A stretch of DNA of 64,000 nucleotides from Amycolatopsis rifamycinica (lineage in GTDB: Bacteria > Actinomycetota > Actinomycetes > Mycobacteriales > Pseudonocardiaceae), in assembly GCF_000695625.1 (NCBI RefSeq), contig NZ_JMQI01000068.1, forward strand, positions 1-64,000, read 5' to 3'. Positions 45,303-54,120 of the stretch are shown here, piece by piece; the first letter of the stretch is position 1; the number at the start of each line of letters is the position of its first letter. Under the pieces are notes generated by a model, which was not told the origin of the DNA, did not search any database, and saw nothing but the letters and a program-made list of their open reading frames with translations. The translations under genes were made by a program, and so were the position numbers.

Positions 45303-45941
45303 ATGGTGCAGTTGCGCGGCTGGCCGTCGTTCCCCGAAGAACTCCCCGGGTTCACGCCGGAAACGGCGCCACCGGACCCGCAGGCGCTGTTCCTCGAGTG
45401 GCTGACCGAAGCCGGTGAGCACGTGCTGGCGCCGCACGCCGTCACGCTGTCCACAGTGGATGCCGACGGCGCGCCGGACGCGCGCGTGGTGATCCTCAAG
45501 GACGTCGGCCCGGCCGGCTGGGCGGTCGCGACCAGTTCGGAAAGCCCGAAAGGCCTGCAGTTGCGCAAGGATCCGCGGGCGGCGCTGACGTTCTTCTGGC
45601 CCGGCCGCGGCCGCCAGGTCCGGCTGCGCGGCCCGGTCTCCCCCGCCGCACCCGAGGTGTCCGCGGCGGACTTCCTGGCCCGGCCGCCGGCGTCCCGCGT
45701 CGAGGCGTTCGTCGGGCACCAGTCGCAGGTCCTGCACGACCCGGCGGATCTCGACGCGGCGGCCGCCCAGGCGCGGCGCTGGGTCGAGGAGAACCCGGAC
45801 GTGGCTCCGGAAACCTGGACGCGGTACCTCGTCGACCCGGACGAGGTCGAGTTCTGGCAGGCCAGCCACGACCGGCGGCACGTGCGGCTGCGGTACCGGA
45901 AGTCCGGCGGCGGCTGGGTTCGCGAACGCCTCTGGCCCTGA
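45303..45941 (+). CDS. Pyridoxamine 5'-phosphate oxidase family protein (PdxH-like)
   Basis: This is a 212-aa split-barrel flavoprotein. FLEWLTEAGEHVLAPHAVTLSTVDADGAPDARVVILKDVG is the FMN-binding region, TSSESPKGLQLRKDPRAALTFFWPGRGRQVRLRG follows PdxH order, and the C-terminal RRHVRLRYRKSGGGWVRERLWP matches the PdxH dimer tail. It could make PLP from PMP/PNP, but F420-dependent relatives exist. The ATG lies 1 base after the preceding stop. Confidence 0.85.
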   Translation: MVQLRGWPSFPEELPGFTPETAPPDPQALFLEWLTEAGEHVLAPHAVTLSTVDADGAPDARVVILKDVGPAGWAVATSSESPKGLQLRKDPRAALTFFWPGRGRQVRLRGPVSPAAPEVSAADFLARPPASRVEAFVGHQSQVLHDPADLDAAAAQARRWVEENPDVAPETWTRYLVDPDEVEFWQASHDRRHVRLRYRKSGGGWVRERLWP

Positions 45942-45996
45942 CGGCCGCCCTTTCGGGGGTATGCGGGTTCCGCGCCGGTGTGCGCATGATGCCCGC

Positions 45997-47394
45997 ATGC
46001 GCTCGAAGATGCTGACCGCCGGGCTGGTCCTGGCGCTGACCGCCGCACTCGGGGGTGTGGCCGCCGCCGACGCGCGTCCTGGGGAACGACCGGAGCTGAC
46101 GGACCCGCACCCGTGCCCGGGCCAGCCGGGCTTCACGTGCTCGACCCTGACCGTGCCGCTCGACCACACCGGCCGCGTGCCGGGCACCCTCGGGCTGCCC
46201 GTGGCGACCGCGGACAACGTGACGGCGCCCAAGGGCGTGCTGCTGTTCCTGACCGGCGGCCCCGGACAGGGCGGCGTCGGCACCATCACGCGGATCGCCA
46301 CCCAGCGGCTGCCGGAAGTCGCCAAGGACTACCGGATCGTCATGCTGGACCAGCGCGGCACCGGGCCGTCGGGGGCGTTGCGGTGCCCCGGGCTGCAGGC
46401 CGAGACGGGCAGTTCGGACATCGCCACCCCGTCGGCCGGCGCGGTGCGGGAGTGCGCCCGCCTCCTCGGCGACACGGCACCGCTGTATTCGACCGACCAG
46501 AGCGTGGCGGACTTCGACCAGCTCCGGCAGGCGCTGGACGTGCCGAAGCTGGTCGTCGACGGCGTCTCGTACGGCTCGTTCACGGCGGCCCGGTACGCGA
46601 TCGCGCACCCGGACCACGTCAGCAAGGTCATCCTCGATTCGGTGCTGCCCCACCACACAACGGCGTCGGCCTCGCTCTACCTGACGGGCCTGACGGCGGA
46701 GGCGCGCGTGCTACGCGAGGCGTGCGCGGTGGCCCCGGCCTGCGGCTTCGACCCGGCCGAGGACCTGGCCTGGGTGGTCCGCCACCGCGGCACGGCGGAC
46801 GGGGTGCGGATCTTCGACACGATCGTCTCGTACGAGTTCGCCGATCCGACCTACCGCAACCCGGCGGCGGGCGACATCATCGGCGCCCTGCACGAAGCCC
46901 GCGGCGGCGCCCCGGCCCGCCTCGACGGGCTGCTGGAGGCGTACCGGTCCGGCGGCGACGACCCGGCGGCGTTCAGCGCCGGCCTCCACGCGGCGACGCT
47001 GTGCGCGGACGGGCGGTTCCCGTGGGGTTCCGCCGCGACCCCGCTCGCGCTTCGCCGTCCCCTGCTGTCCCTGACCTCCCACACGCTTCCGCCGTCGGCG
47101 ACCTGGCCGTACACGTCCGGGGTGGCCACGCAGCAGGGATTCATCCAGACCTGCCTGCCGTGGCCGGCCGAGCGCCCGGGGTCGAACCCGTCTTCGCGGT
47201 TGCCGGACGTCCCGGTCCTGCTGCTCAACGGCGACCGGGACCTGTCGACGCCGCTGGAGTGGGCGCGCGAGGAAGCGGCCCAGGCCCCACGCGGGCAGCT
47301 GGTGGTCGTGCCGGGCGAGTCGCACTCGATCCAGAACCGCGAGCGCGGCCACGCGGGGCGGGACGCGGTGCTCAGCTTCCTGCGGTCCACGTGA
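45997..47394 (+). CDS. Secreted alpha/beta hydrolase, TAP-like C-terminal family
   Basis: This is a 465-aa exported hydrolase of the tripeptidyl aminopeptidase/SlpD type. It has a signal peptide (MLTAGLVLALTAALGGVAAADA) and oxyanion segment LLFLTGGPGQGG. The nucleophile Ser is in VDGVSYGSFTAARYA, with Asp in LLLNGDRDLSTPLEW and His in GESHSIQNRERG. The TAP-like C-terminal domain is present. ATG 45997 puts the signal peptide at the N-terminus; an ATG at 45961 is in frame but adds charged residues. It overlaps the convergent P450 gene by 23 bases. Confidence 0.88.
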   Translation: MRSKMLTAGLVLALTAALGGVAAADARPGERPELTDPHPCPGQPGFTCSTLTVPLDHTGRVPGTLGLPVATADNVTAPKGVLLFLTGGPGQGGVGTITRIATQRLPEVAKDYRIVMLDQRGTGPSGALRCPGLQAETGSSDIATPSAGAVRECARLLGDTAPLYSTDQSVADFDQLRQALDVPKLVVDGVSYGSFTAARYAIAHPDHVSKVILDSVLPHHTTASASLYLTGLTAEARVLREACAVAPACGFDPAEDLAWVVRHRGTADGVRIFDTIVSYEFADPTYRNPAAGDIIGALHEARGGAPARLDGLLEAYRSGGDDPAAFSAGLHAATLCADGRFPWGSAATPLALRRPLLSLTSHTLPPSATWPYTSGVATQQGFIQTCLPWPAERPGSNPSSRLPDVPVLLLNGDRDLSTPLEWAREEAAQAPRGQLVVVPGESHSIQNRERGHAGRDAVLSFLRST

Positions 47395-48592
47395 CCGGCA
47401 GCTCGTGCACGCCGTAGATGTTCATGTCCGTGCGCAGCTTCACCTCTTCGGCCGGCACCGCCAGCGCCAGGGTCGGGAAGCGGCGCAGCAGGCCTTCGAA
47501 CCCGGCGCGCATCTCGATGCGGGCCAGCTGCTGGCCCAGGCACTGGTGGACGCCGTGCCCGAAGGACAGGAGGCCACGGGCGTTGCGGCGGATGTCCAGC
47601 GTGTCCGGGTTCTCGAAGCGCCGCGGGTCGTGGTTGGCGGCCAGCAGCGAGACCACGACCGTCGAGCCCTTGGTGATCGTCTCGCCGCCGAGTTCGAGGT
47701 CCTCCGTGGCGTAGCGGAAGAAGATGTCGGCCACGGACAGGTAGCGCAGCAGTTCCTCCACGGCGCCGGGCAGCAGTTGCGCGTCGGCGCTCAGTTCGGC
47801 GCGCTGCTCGGGGTGCTCCAGGAGCGCGAACGTGCCCAGGGACAGCATGTTGGCCGTCGTCTCGTGGCCCGCGAGGAGCAGCAGGAACGCCGCGCCGGTC
47901 AGCTCTTCGATGGTCAGGTCGTCGTGGCGGGCCAGGTCGGACAGGATGTCCTCGCCGGGCTCGGCCCGCTTGGTCGTGACCAGTTCGGACAGGTAGGTGT
48001 TCAGCGCGAGGTACGCGCCCATCTTCTCCTCGAGCGTCTGCTCGCGGACCATGAACTGCGCCGAGTCGGCCTGGAAGGTGTTCCGGTCCGCGTAGGGCAC
48101 GCCGAGCAGTTCGCAGATCACCAGCGACGGCACCGGGAGCGCGAACTCCTTGACCAGGTCGACCGGCGGGGCCAGCGTCGCCAGGTGGTCCAGCTGCCGC
48201 TCGACGATGGCGGCGATGTGCTCCTCCAGCTGCTTCATCCGCTTGACGGTGAACGCGCCGGTGAGCTTGCGGCGCAGCCGGCTGTGGTCCGGCGGGTCCA
48301 TCGCGATGAACATGCCCGGGAGCTGCGGGGACGGCTCGGTCGCGGCCGGCATGCCGGTCTCGTACGGCACGTGGATGACGTCGAGGTCCAGGCGGGAGCT
48401 GAACCGCGTGTCGGCCATCATCTGCCGGACCTCTTCGTAGCCGGTGACGAGCCAGCCTTCGTGCCCGTCGGGGAACACCAGCGGGCTGACCGGGCGGGCG
48501 TCGCGCAGCCGGGTGAGCGCGCTCGGCGGGTCGAAGGGGCCCGCGTCGCGGTCCATGGGGAGTCCGTGCGGGACGTCGGCGGTCTGGCTCAT
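47372..48592 (-). CDS. Cytochrome P450
   Basis: This is a 406-aa bacterial class I P450. The I-helix is LLLAGHETTANML (acid-alcohol pair present), the K-helix is EELLRYLS, and the heme loop is FGHGVHQCLGQQLARIE with the Cys ligand. MDPPDHSRLRRKLTGAFT is a usual CYP105/107-like segment. It needs ferredoxin and a reductase (fprA is in the window). GGAAAG lies before ATG 48592. It is divergent from the SARP gene with the direct-repeat operator between, suggesting a secondary-metabolite or xenobiotic role (inference). Confidence 0.95.
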   Translation of the reverse strand: MSQTADVPHGLPMDRDAGPFDPPSALTRLRDARPVSPLVFPDGHEGWLVTGYEEVRQMMADTRFSSRLDLDVIHVPYETGMPAATEPSPQLPGMFIAMDPPDHSRLRRKLTGAFTVKRMKQLEEHIAAIVERQLDHLATLAPPVDLVKEFALPVPSLVICELLGVPYADRNTFQADSAQFMVREQTLEEKMGAYLALNTYLSELVTTKRAEPGEDILSDLARHDDLTIEELTGAAFLLLLAGHETTANMLSLGTFALLEHPEQRAELSADAQLLPGAVEELLRYLSVADIFFRYATEDLELGGETITKGSTVVVSLLAANHDPRRFENPDTLDIRRNARGLLSFGHGVHQCLGQQLARIEMRAGFEGLLRRFPTLALAVPAEEVKLRTDMNIYGVHELPVTWTAGS

Positions 48593-48637
48593 CGGCTTTC
48601 CTTTCGTGGGGTGTGCCGACGACGATCGCCGAGCGGG

Positions 48638-48667
48638 CTGACACGGGCCTGACACGCCTCGGACACC
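48638..48667. promoter_or_regulatory. SARP-type direct-repeat operator between P450 and SARP genes
   Basis: CTGACACG at 48638-48645, CTGACACG at 48649-48656 and CGGACACC at 48660-48667 have an exact 11-base period, the spacing used by SARP regulators (heptamer repeats one helical turn apart). CAAGAT (48679-48684), a -10-like hexamer, follows 11 bases after and 7 bases before the SARP GTG, suggesting a leaderless transcript. Confidence 0.8.
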
Positions 48668-48691
48668 ACCGCCCGTGGCAAGATCGGCCGG

Positions 48692-51600
48692 GTGCAGATC
48701 GGGATCCTGGGGCCCTTCGAAGTGCGCGCGGACGACGGCGCGCTCGCCGATGTGCCGGGCGCCCGTCTGCGCGGGCTGCTGGTCGCCCTCGCGCTCGAGC
48801 CGGGACAGGTGGTCCCGAAGGGGACGCTCGTCGACTGGATCTGGGGCGAGAACCCGCCCGCCGAGGCGCCGAACGCCCTGCAACGCCTCGTTTCCCGGCT
48901 GCGGAAGGCGCTGCCCGAGGGGTCGGTCGACGGACGGCCGACCGGCTACCGGCTGGTCGTGGCGCCCGACGACGTCGACGCCGTGCGGTTCGAGCGTCTT
49001 GTCGGCCAGGCCCGCAAGGAAGACGACCCGCGGCGGCTGCGCGAGGCCCTCGCGCTCTGGCGAGGTTCGGCCATGCAGGACGTCGAGCTGCCGGAAAGCG
49101 CGGCGTTCGAAGCCGCGGTCACCCGGCTCGAAGGCCTGCGCCTGGCCGCCCTGGAGGACCGGTTCGACGCGGAGGTCCGGCTCGGCCACGGCGCCGAGGT
49201 GGTCACCGAGCTGACCGACCTGGTCGCCGCGCACCCGATGCGGGAGCGGCTCGTCGCCGCGTTGATGCGCGCGCTCGTCGCGACCGGCCGCGACACCGAA
49301 GCGCTGCTCGTGTACGAGCGCACGCGGGAAACCCTGGCCGACTCCCTCGGCGTCGACCCGTCACCGGAGCTGTCCGAAGTGCACGTCGCGCTGCTGCGCG
49401 GCGAACTCGGGCGGCGGGAGGAGAGCCCGAAGACCAACCTGCGGGCCGAGCTGACCAGCTTCGTCGGCAAGGACACCGACGTGGCCGCGGTCCGCGAGCT
49501 CATCGCCGGACACCGGCTGACCACCCTGATCGGGCCGGGCGGCTCGGGGAAGACCAGGCAGGCCACGGAAACCGCGCGCACGCTGCTCGGCGACCTGCCG
49601 GACGGCGCGTGGCTGGTCGAGCTGGCGGGCATCGGCGCGGGCGACGACGTCGCCCAGGCGACGCTCGGAGCGCTCAAGCTGCGGGATTCCCTCGTCGGCG
49701 AGGCACCGGACGCCGAGCCGACCGAGCGGGTCATCGCCGCTCTCCGCGAGCGGTCGATGCTGCTGGTGCTGGACAACTGCGAGCACGTCATCGAGTCCGC
49801 CGCGGCCTTCGCGCACCGGGTGCTCGGGGAGTGCCGCCGGCTGCGGATCCTCGCGACGAGCCGGGAACCGCTCGGCATCACCGGCGAGGCGCTGTGGCAG
49901 GTCGCGCCCCTGGTCCTGCCCGCGGAGGACGCCGACCCCGCGGAAATCGAGGCGGCGCCGGCCGTCCGGCTGCTGCGGGACCGGGCCGGCGCGGTGCGCA
50001 AGGACCTCCCGGCGGACGCCCGCACCCTGGCCCGCGTCTGCCGCGCGCTGGACGGGATGCCGCTGGCCATCGAGCTCGCCGCGGCGCGCCTGCGCACGAT
50101 GTCGCTCGACCAGCTCGCGCACCGGCTCGACGACCGGTTCCGCCTGCTGACCGGCGGCAGCCGGACCGCGCTCCCGCGGCACCGGACGCTGCGCGCGGTC
50201 ATCGACTGGAGCTGGGAGCTGCTCTCCGACGCCGAGCGCGTCGTGCTGCGCCGGCTTTCGGTGTTCGCCGGTGGGGCGAGTCTGGAAGCGGCCGAGCGGG
50301 TCTGCGGCGACGACTCGGCCGAGGTGCTCGACCTGCTGACCTCGTTGACCGAGAAATCCCTGGTGGTCATCGTCGGCGACGAGGCACCGCGCTACCGCAT
50401 GCTCGGCACGATCAAGGAGTACGCCGGGCAACGCCTCGCGGAGGCGGGCGAGACGGACGTCACCCGGCGCGCGCACCTCGCGTACTTCACCGAACTCGCC
50501 GAGACCGCGGAGCCGCACCTGCGCCGCGCCGAGCAGCTGGAGTGGCTCGCCAAGCTGGAAGCGGAGCACGACAACCTCACCGCGGCGATGCGCGGCGCCC
50601 TCGCGGCGGGCGAAGCGGCCGAGGCGATGCGGCTCGCGGCGACCGCCGGCTGGTACTGGTGGCTCGCCGGCCACCGGGCCGAGGGCAACGAGCTGATCAT
50701 GGCGGCCACCGCGCTGCCCGGCGAGGTGCCGGACGAAATCCGCGGCGTGGTCTGCACCTTCGTCGTCCAGTTCGTGGCGTCCGGCCAGCAGAGCGACGAA
50801 TACCGGGCGGAGGAGTGGATCCGCCGGGCGTACGAGATCAGCCTGCGGGTCGAAGCCCCGCGGCTGGCGTTGCGGTTCGCCGGTCCGCTGGAACGCCTGT
50901 TGCACGGACCGGAGGCGGCGCTGTCGGCGTTCGAACCGCTGCTCGCCGACGAAGACCCGTGGGTGCGCGCGGTGGCCCGGTTGCAGCTGGGCAAGATGCG
51001 CATCCAGTTCGGCCACGGCGACCAGGCCGCAGACGTCCTGATCGAGACGGCGGTCGCCGAGTTCCGCGCGCTCGGCGAGCGGTGGGGGACGTCGTTCGCC
51101 CTGACCGAGCTGGCCGACCGCATCGCCGTGCGCGGCGAGTTCGCCGAAGCGTGCGAGTACTACGAGCAGGCCGTCGAGGTGGTGACCGAGGTCGGCGCCA
51201 TCGAGGACGTCGCGCGGATGCGGTCGCGGCAAGCCCAGCTGTACTGGCTGCTGGGCGACGAGAAGGCGAGCGCGGCCGCGCTGGCCGGGGCGCAGCGGGC
51301 CGCGGAGCGCGTGGCCTGGCCGAACGCACTGGCCGAGCTGGCGCTGGCCAAGGCGGAACTCGCGCGCTGGAGCGGCGACGGCGCCGAGGCGCGCCGCCAG
51401 CTCGACATCGCGATGAAGACGATGGGCGACGACGCCCGGCACGCGAACGTCCGGGCCGTGGCCCGTGACCTGCTCGGCTACCTCGCCGAGGACCTCGGCG
51501 AAGCGCGGGAGCACCGCGCGGCGGCGTTCGAAGCGGCGACCGAGTCGGGTCACCCGCTGACGATCGCGCAGGTCCTCATCGGTCTGGCCGACCTGGCGCT

Positions 51601-51805
51601 GCGCGCCGGGCAGGACGAGCAGGCCGCGCGGTTGCTCGCGGCGAGCGCGGCGGCCCGGGGCCTGGCGGACCGGTCGCACCCGGACGTGGCCCGGATCGAG
51701 GAGACCGCACGACGTCGCCTCGGTGACGAGGGGTTCACCGAGGCGACGCGGCAGGGCGCGGAGGCGAGCTGGCCGGAGCTGGCCGCGGTCACGCTCGCTT
51801 CTTGA
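48692..51805 (+). CDS. AfsR/SARP-family regulator with NB-ARC ATPase and TPR-like repeats
   Basis: This is a 1037-aa pathway regulator. The OmpR-like winged helix (about residues 1-90: VPGARLRGLLVALALEPGQVV, ALQRLVSRLRKAL) is followed by a BTAD domain (about 95-240) ending ERTRETLADSLGVDPSPEL. The NB-ARC/AAA module (about 265-500) has Walker A LIGPGGSGKTRQ and Walker B MLLVLDNCEHV, with GMPLAIELAAARLRTM. Helical TPR-like repeats run from about 590 to the end. GTG 48692 is chosen as BTAD-family starts read MQIGILGPFEV. It probably activates its own gene, the P450 and drrAB through the shared 11-bp repeats. Confidence 0.94.
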   Translation: MQIGILGPFEVRADDGALADVPGARLRGLLVALALEPGQVVPKGTLVDWIWGENPPAEAPNALQRLVSRLRKALPEGSVDGRPTGYRLVVAPDDVDAVRFERLVGQARKEDDPRRLREALALWRGSAMQDVELPESAAFEAAVTRLEGLRLAALEDRFDAEVRLGHGAEVVTELTDLVAAHPMRERLVAALMRALVATGRDTEALLVYERTRETLADSLGVDPSPELSEVHVALLRGELGRREESPKTNLRAELTSFVGKDTDVAAVRELIAGHRLTTLIGPGGSGKTRQATETARTLLGDLPDGAWLVELAGIGAGDDVAQATLGALKLRDSLVGEAPDAEPTERVIAALRERSMLLVLDNCEHVIESAAAFAHRVLGECRRLRILATSREPLGITGEALWQVAPLVLPAEDADPAEIEAAPAVRLLRDRAGAVRKDLPADARTLARVCRALDGMPLAIELAAARLRTMSLDQLAHRLDDRFRLLTGGSRTALPRHRTLRAVIDWSWELLSDAERVVLRRLSVFAGGASLEAAERVCGDDSAEVLDLLTSLTEKSLVVIVGDEAPRYRMLGTIKEYAGQRLAEAGETDVTRRAHLAYFTELAETAEPHLRRAEQLEWLAKLEAEHDNLTAAMRGALAAGEAAEAMRLAATAGWYWWLAGHRAEGNELIMAATALPGEVPDEIRGVVCTFVVQFVASGQQSDEYRAEEWIRRAYEISLRVEAPRLALRFAGPLERLLHGPEAALSAFEPLLADEDPWVRAVARLQLGKMRIQFGHGDQAADVLIETAVAEFRALGERWGTSFALTELADRIAVRGEFAEACEYYEQAVEVVTEVGAIEDVARMRSRQAQLYWLLGDEKASAAALAGAQRAAERVAWPNALAELALAKAELARWSGDGAEARRQLDIAMKTMGDDARHANVRAVARDLLGYLAEDLGEAREHRAAAFEAATESGHPLTIAQVLIGLADLALRAGQDEQAARLLAASAAARGLADRSHPDVARIEETARRRLGDEGFTEATRQGAEASWPELAAVTLAS

Positions 51806-52532
51806 AGGTGGACGACGCCCACAGGTAGCCGACGACGGCGATCCCGGCGCACCAGCCGAGCGCGGCGAGCAGGGTGCCGGTGGCCGGCATCCCGTTGAGC
51901 AGCCCGCGCAGCGTCTCGATGATCGGCGTGAACGGCTGGTACTCGGCGAACTGCTTGAGGCCGGGGCCCATCTTGTCGGCGGGCACGATCGCGCTGCTGA
52001 AGAACGGGAGCATGACCAGCGGCACCGAAGCGAGCCCCGCCGTTTCCGGCGATTTCGCCGCCAGGCCCAGCGCGATCGTGAGCCAGCCGGTGGCGAACCC
52101 GAGCAGCACGACGACCCCGAGCGCGCCGAGCCAGTCGAGGAAGCCCGCGGCCGGGCGGAAGCCGAGCAGGAAGGCCACGCCGAGGAGAGCCGCGATGGCG
52201 ACCAGGTTGGTCAGCACGCTGGCGACGACGTGCCCGGTCAGCACCGCGCCGCGCGAGACGTCCATGACCTTGAAGCGGTTGATGATGCCCTTCGTCATGT
52301 CGGAGTTCACGGCGATCGCGACGCCTCCGAGCCCGTAGCAGACGGCCAGCAGCATCAGCCCGGGCGTGGCGTAGTCGACGTAGTCCACGCCGACGTTGAA
52401 CGCGTCGCCGAACATGTAGACGAACATCAGCATGATGACGACCGGCATCAGGATCGCGTTGAACACCGACATCGGGTTCCGGGCGATGTGCTTGAAGTTG
52501 CGGCGCAGCATGACGATCGAGTGCGAGTTCAT
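51789..52532 (-). CDS. DrrB-type ABC-2 exporter permease
   Basis: This is a 247-aa membrane protein with about six helices (VFNAILMPVVIMLMFVYMFG, YATPGLMLLAVCYGLGGVAIA, VVASVLTNLVAIAALLGVAFLLGF, WLGALGVVVLLGFATGWLTIALG and others). The DrrB-like segment is RRNFKHIARNPMSVF and the C-terminus is KKRA. ATG 52532 overlaps the drrA-type ATPase stop (ATGA). Relatives export daunorubicin or other antibiotics and lipids. It overlaps the SARP gene by 17 bases tail to tail. Confidence 0.92.
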   Translation of the reverse strand: MNSHSIVMLRRNFKHIARNPMSVFNAILMPVVIMLMFVYMFGDAFNVGVDYVDYATPGLMLLAVCYGLGGVAIAVNSDMTKGIINRFKVMDVSRGAVLTGHVVASVLTNLVAIAALLGVAFLLGFRPAAGFLDWLGALGVVVLLGFATGWLTIALGLAAKSPETAGLASVPLVMLPFFSSAIVPADKMGPGLKQFAEYQPFTPIIETLRGLLNGMPATGTLLAALGWCAGIAVVGYLWASSTFKKRA

Positions 52533-53464
52533 CGGGCGGGAACCTCCGTGGCGCGGCCCGTCAGGGCGAGGAAGACGTCGTCGAGATCGGGGGTGTGGAC
52601 GGACAGTTCTTCGGCGCTGAGCGCGTATTCGTCGAGTCTGTCCAAAAGGGACCGCAGCGATTTCGTGCCACCGTCACTGGGCACGCGCAGGGCCAGGGCG
52701 TCGTCGTCCCGGGTGCCGTCGCCGAGAACGCGCGCGGCGGCGTCGAGTTCCGCCGCGGTGGTGAACCGCAGCCGGACGTGGGTGCCGGGAATCCGGCGCT
52801 TCAGTTCGTCGGAGGTGCCCTGGGCGACCAGCCGGCCCTGGTCGAGCACGGCGATGCGGTCGGCGAGCTGATCGGCTTCCTCGAGGTACTGGGTGGTGAG
52901 GAAGATGGTGACGCCATCGGCGACGAGGTCCCGGATGATCGACCACATGGTCCGCCGGCTCCGCGGATCGAGGCCGGTCGTCGGTTCGTCGAGGAAGATG
53001 ATCCGCGGCCGCCCGACGAGCGTCATGGCGAGGTCGAGTTTCCGCCGCATGCCCCCGGAGTAGGTCGACGCGGGTTTCCGCGCCGCCTCGGTGAGCTCGA
53101 AGCGCTCCAGCAGCTCGGCCACGGTCTTCTTGCTGGCGCCACCGCGGGTCAGATCGACCATCAGCTGCAGGTTTTCCTGCCCGGTGAGCAGTTCGTCGAC
53201 GGCGGCGAACTGCCCGGTGACCCCGATCGCGGCCCGCACAGCCTTGGCTTCGCCGACGACGTCGTGCCCGGCGACGCGGATCGTGCCGGCGTCGGCCTTG
53301 GTCAGCGTGGTGAGCACGTTGACGGCGGTGGTCTTGCCGGCACCGTTCGGGCCGAGCAGCGAGAAGATCGTTCCGGCGGGGACTTCGAGGTCCACGCCGT
53401 CGAGGACGGTTTTGTCTTGGTAGGCCTTCCGCAGTCCGGAGGCCGTGATCGCCAGGTCGGTCAT
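52529..53464 (-). CDS. DrrA-type ABC exporter ATP-binding protein
   Basis: This 311-aa ATPase of the daunorubicin-resistance exporter class pairs with the permease. Walker A is LLGPNGAGKTTAVNVL, the Q-loop is VTGQFAAVDELLTGQENL, the signature is YSGGMRRKLDLAMTL, Walker B is IIFLDEPTTGLDP, the H-loop is LTTQYLEEADQLADR, and a DrrA-type C-terminal extension follows. ATG 53464 is preferred over GTG 53494 because the latter lies in the repeat operator; GACAGT sits 7 bases before the ATG, suggesting a leaderless mRNA like that of the SARP gene. Confidence 0.92.
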   Translation of the reverse strand: MTDLAITASGLRKAYQDKTVLDGVDLEVPAGTIFSLLGPNGAGKTTAVNVLTTLTKADAGTIRVAGHDVVGEAKAVRAAIGVTGQFAAVDELLTGQENLQLMVDLTRGGASKKTVAELLERFELTEAARKPASTYSGGMRRKLDLAMTLVGRPRIIFLDEPTTGLDPRSRRTMWSIIRDLVADGVTIFLTTQYLEEADQLADRIAVLDQGRLVAQGTSDELKRRIPGTHVRLRFTTAAELDAAARVLGDGTRDDDALALRVPSDGGTKSLRSLLDRLDEYALSAEELSVHTPDLDDVFLALTGRATEVPAR

Positions 53465-53487
53465 GGGAACGACTGTCGAGGTCCGGC

Positions 53488-53517
53488 CTGACACCGACCT
53501 GACACGCCCCTGACCCG
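53488..53517. promoter_or_regulatory. SARP-type direct-repeat operator upstream of drrA
   Basis: CTGACACC (53488-53495), CTGACACG (53499-53506) and CTGACCCG (53510-53517) recur with an exact 11-base period, the same 8-mer as the P450/SARP operator. In the drrA direction GACAGT (53472-53477) follows 10 bases later as a possible -10. Confidence 0.8.
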
Positions 53518-53535
53518 GCGTGGATCAGGTGATTG

Positions 53536-53608
53536 TGGAGCTGAGGGGAATCGAACCCCTGACCCCCGCCTTGCAAAGGCGGTGCTCTACCAATTGAGCT
53601 ACAGCCCC
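53536..53608 (-). tRNA. tRNA-Ala (anticodon TGC)
   Basis: The 73-nt gene has acceptor GGGGCTG pairing with CAGCTCC (one G-T pair) and discriminator A. The anticodon loop TTTGCAA gives TGC. TAGCTCAATTGG is the D-arm and GGTTCGATTCC the T-arm. No encoded CCA. Its place after gyrA matches alaT. Confidence 0.96.
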
Positions 53609-53639
53609 GGACGCGGGCGGCGCACCGCCCGCGCGGAGA

Positions 53640-53807
53640 TCAGTTGTGGGAAGCGCCGGCCGGCTTGGCCGGAGTGGTGCCGTTGGTGGAGGGCACCGGC
53701 GCGGTCGCCTCACGCCAGAGGTCGGCTTCGGCCTTGGCCGCCTTGTTGCGCTTGACGACGAACAGGACGCCGCCCGCGATGACGGCGAGTGCCAGCAGCT
53801 TCTTCAC
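53640..53807 (-). CDS. DLW-39 family small membrane protein
   Basis: This 55-aa peptide starts GTG AAG AAG: an N-terminal hydrophobic helix (KKLLALAVIAGGVLFVVKR) is followed by NKAAKAEADLWREAT, with the Asp-Leu-Trp signature of the actinobacterial DLW-39 family, and an Ala/Pro/Thr tail. The strong GGGGG ribosome site lies 7 bases upstream of 53807. The position between alaT and ppiA matches the conserved small-membrane-protein gene at this locus. Function is unknown. Confidence 0.88.
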   Translation of the reverse strand: MKKLLALAVIAGGVLFVVKRNKAAKAEADLWREATAPVPSTNGTTPAKPAGASHN

Positions 53808-53882
53808 CGAAGCCCCCTTCTCAGCTTGCTTCCCTTACCCCGTGATGTTACTGCACCGGCGCCGGGCAGGTGTCGGGCACTC

Positions 53883-53902
53883 GTGGTTCCACGTGGAACC
53901 AC
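53883..53902. promoter_or_regulatory. Perfect 20-bp palindrome, candidate parS (ParB-binding) site
   Basis: GTGGTTCCAC is followed by its exact reverse complement. The inner 14 bases GTTCCACGTGGAAC match actinobacterial parS (GTTTCACGTGAAAC) at 12 of 14 positions, with one symmetric change. It is non-coding and close to the presumed origin, as parS sites are. Confidence 0.65.
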
Positions 53903-54084
53903 TGGTAACGCACGTCACACGCCCGGGGAAATACCGGCCTGAGCCGTCCTGTTGTAACCAGTGGTCGGTGTGCCCACCGTGTCCCCCGGGCCTCACCTCA
54001 TCGCCTTCGCGGAGTTCCGTCAGGCTGGAGCCGCGATGCGCCACTCGCCGAGAGGCGACCGTGCGGCGCGCCGACCGTACCCGC

Positions 54085-54120
54085 TCAGCCCTGCCGGACT
54101 TCTCTTCCCGGCAGGGCTGA
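54085..54120. repeat. 13-bp-stem inverted repeat
   Basis: TCAGCCCTGCCGG pairs with 54108-54120 over a 10-base loop. No T-tract follows. It could be an attenuating hairpin before the MpaB gene or a relic terminator. Confidence 0.5.

Noticed and set aside
45451..45459. CTGTCCACA at the start of the oxidase gene as a DnaA box
   Set aside because: It is a single near-match that is part of the recurrent TCCACAGTGGA word, with no neighbouring box.
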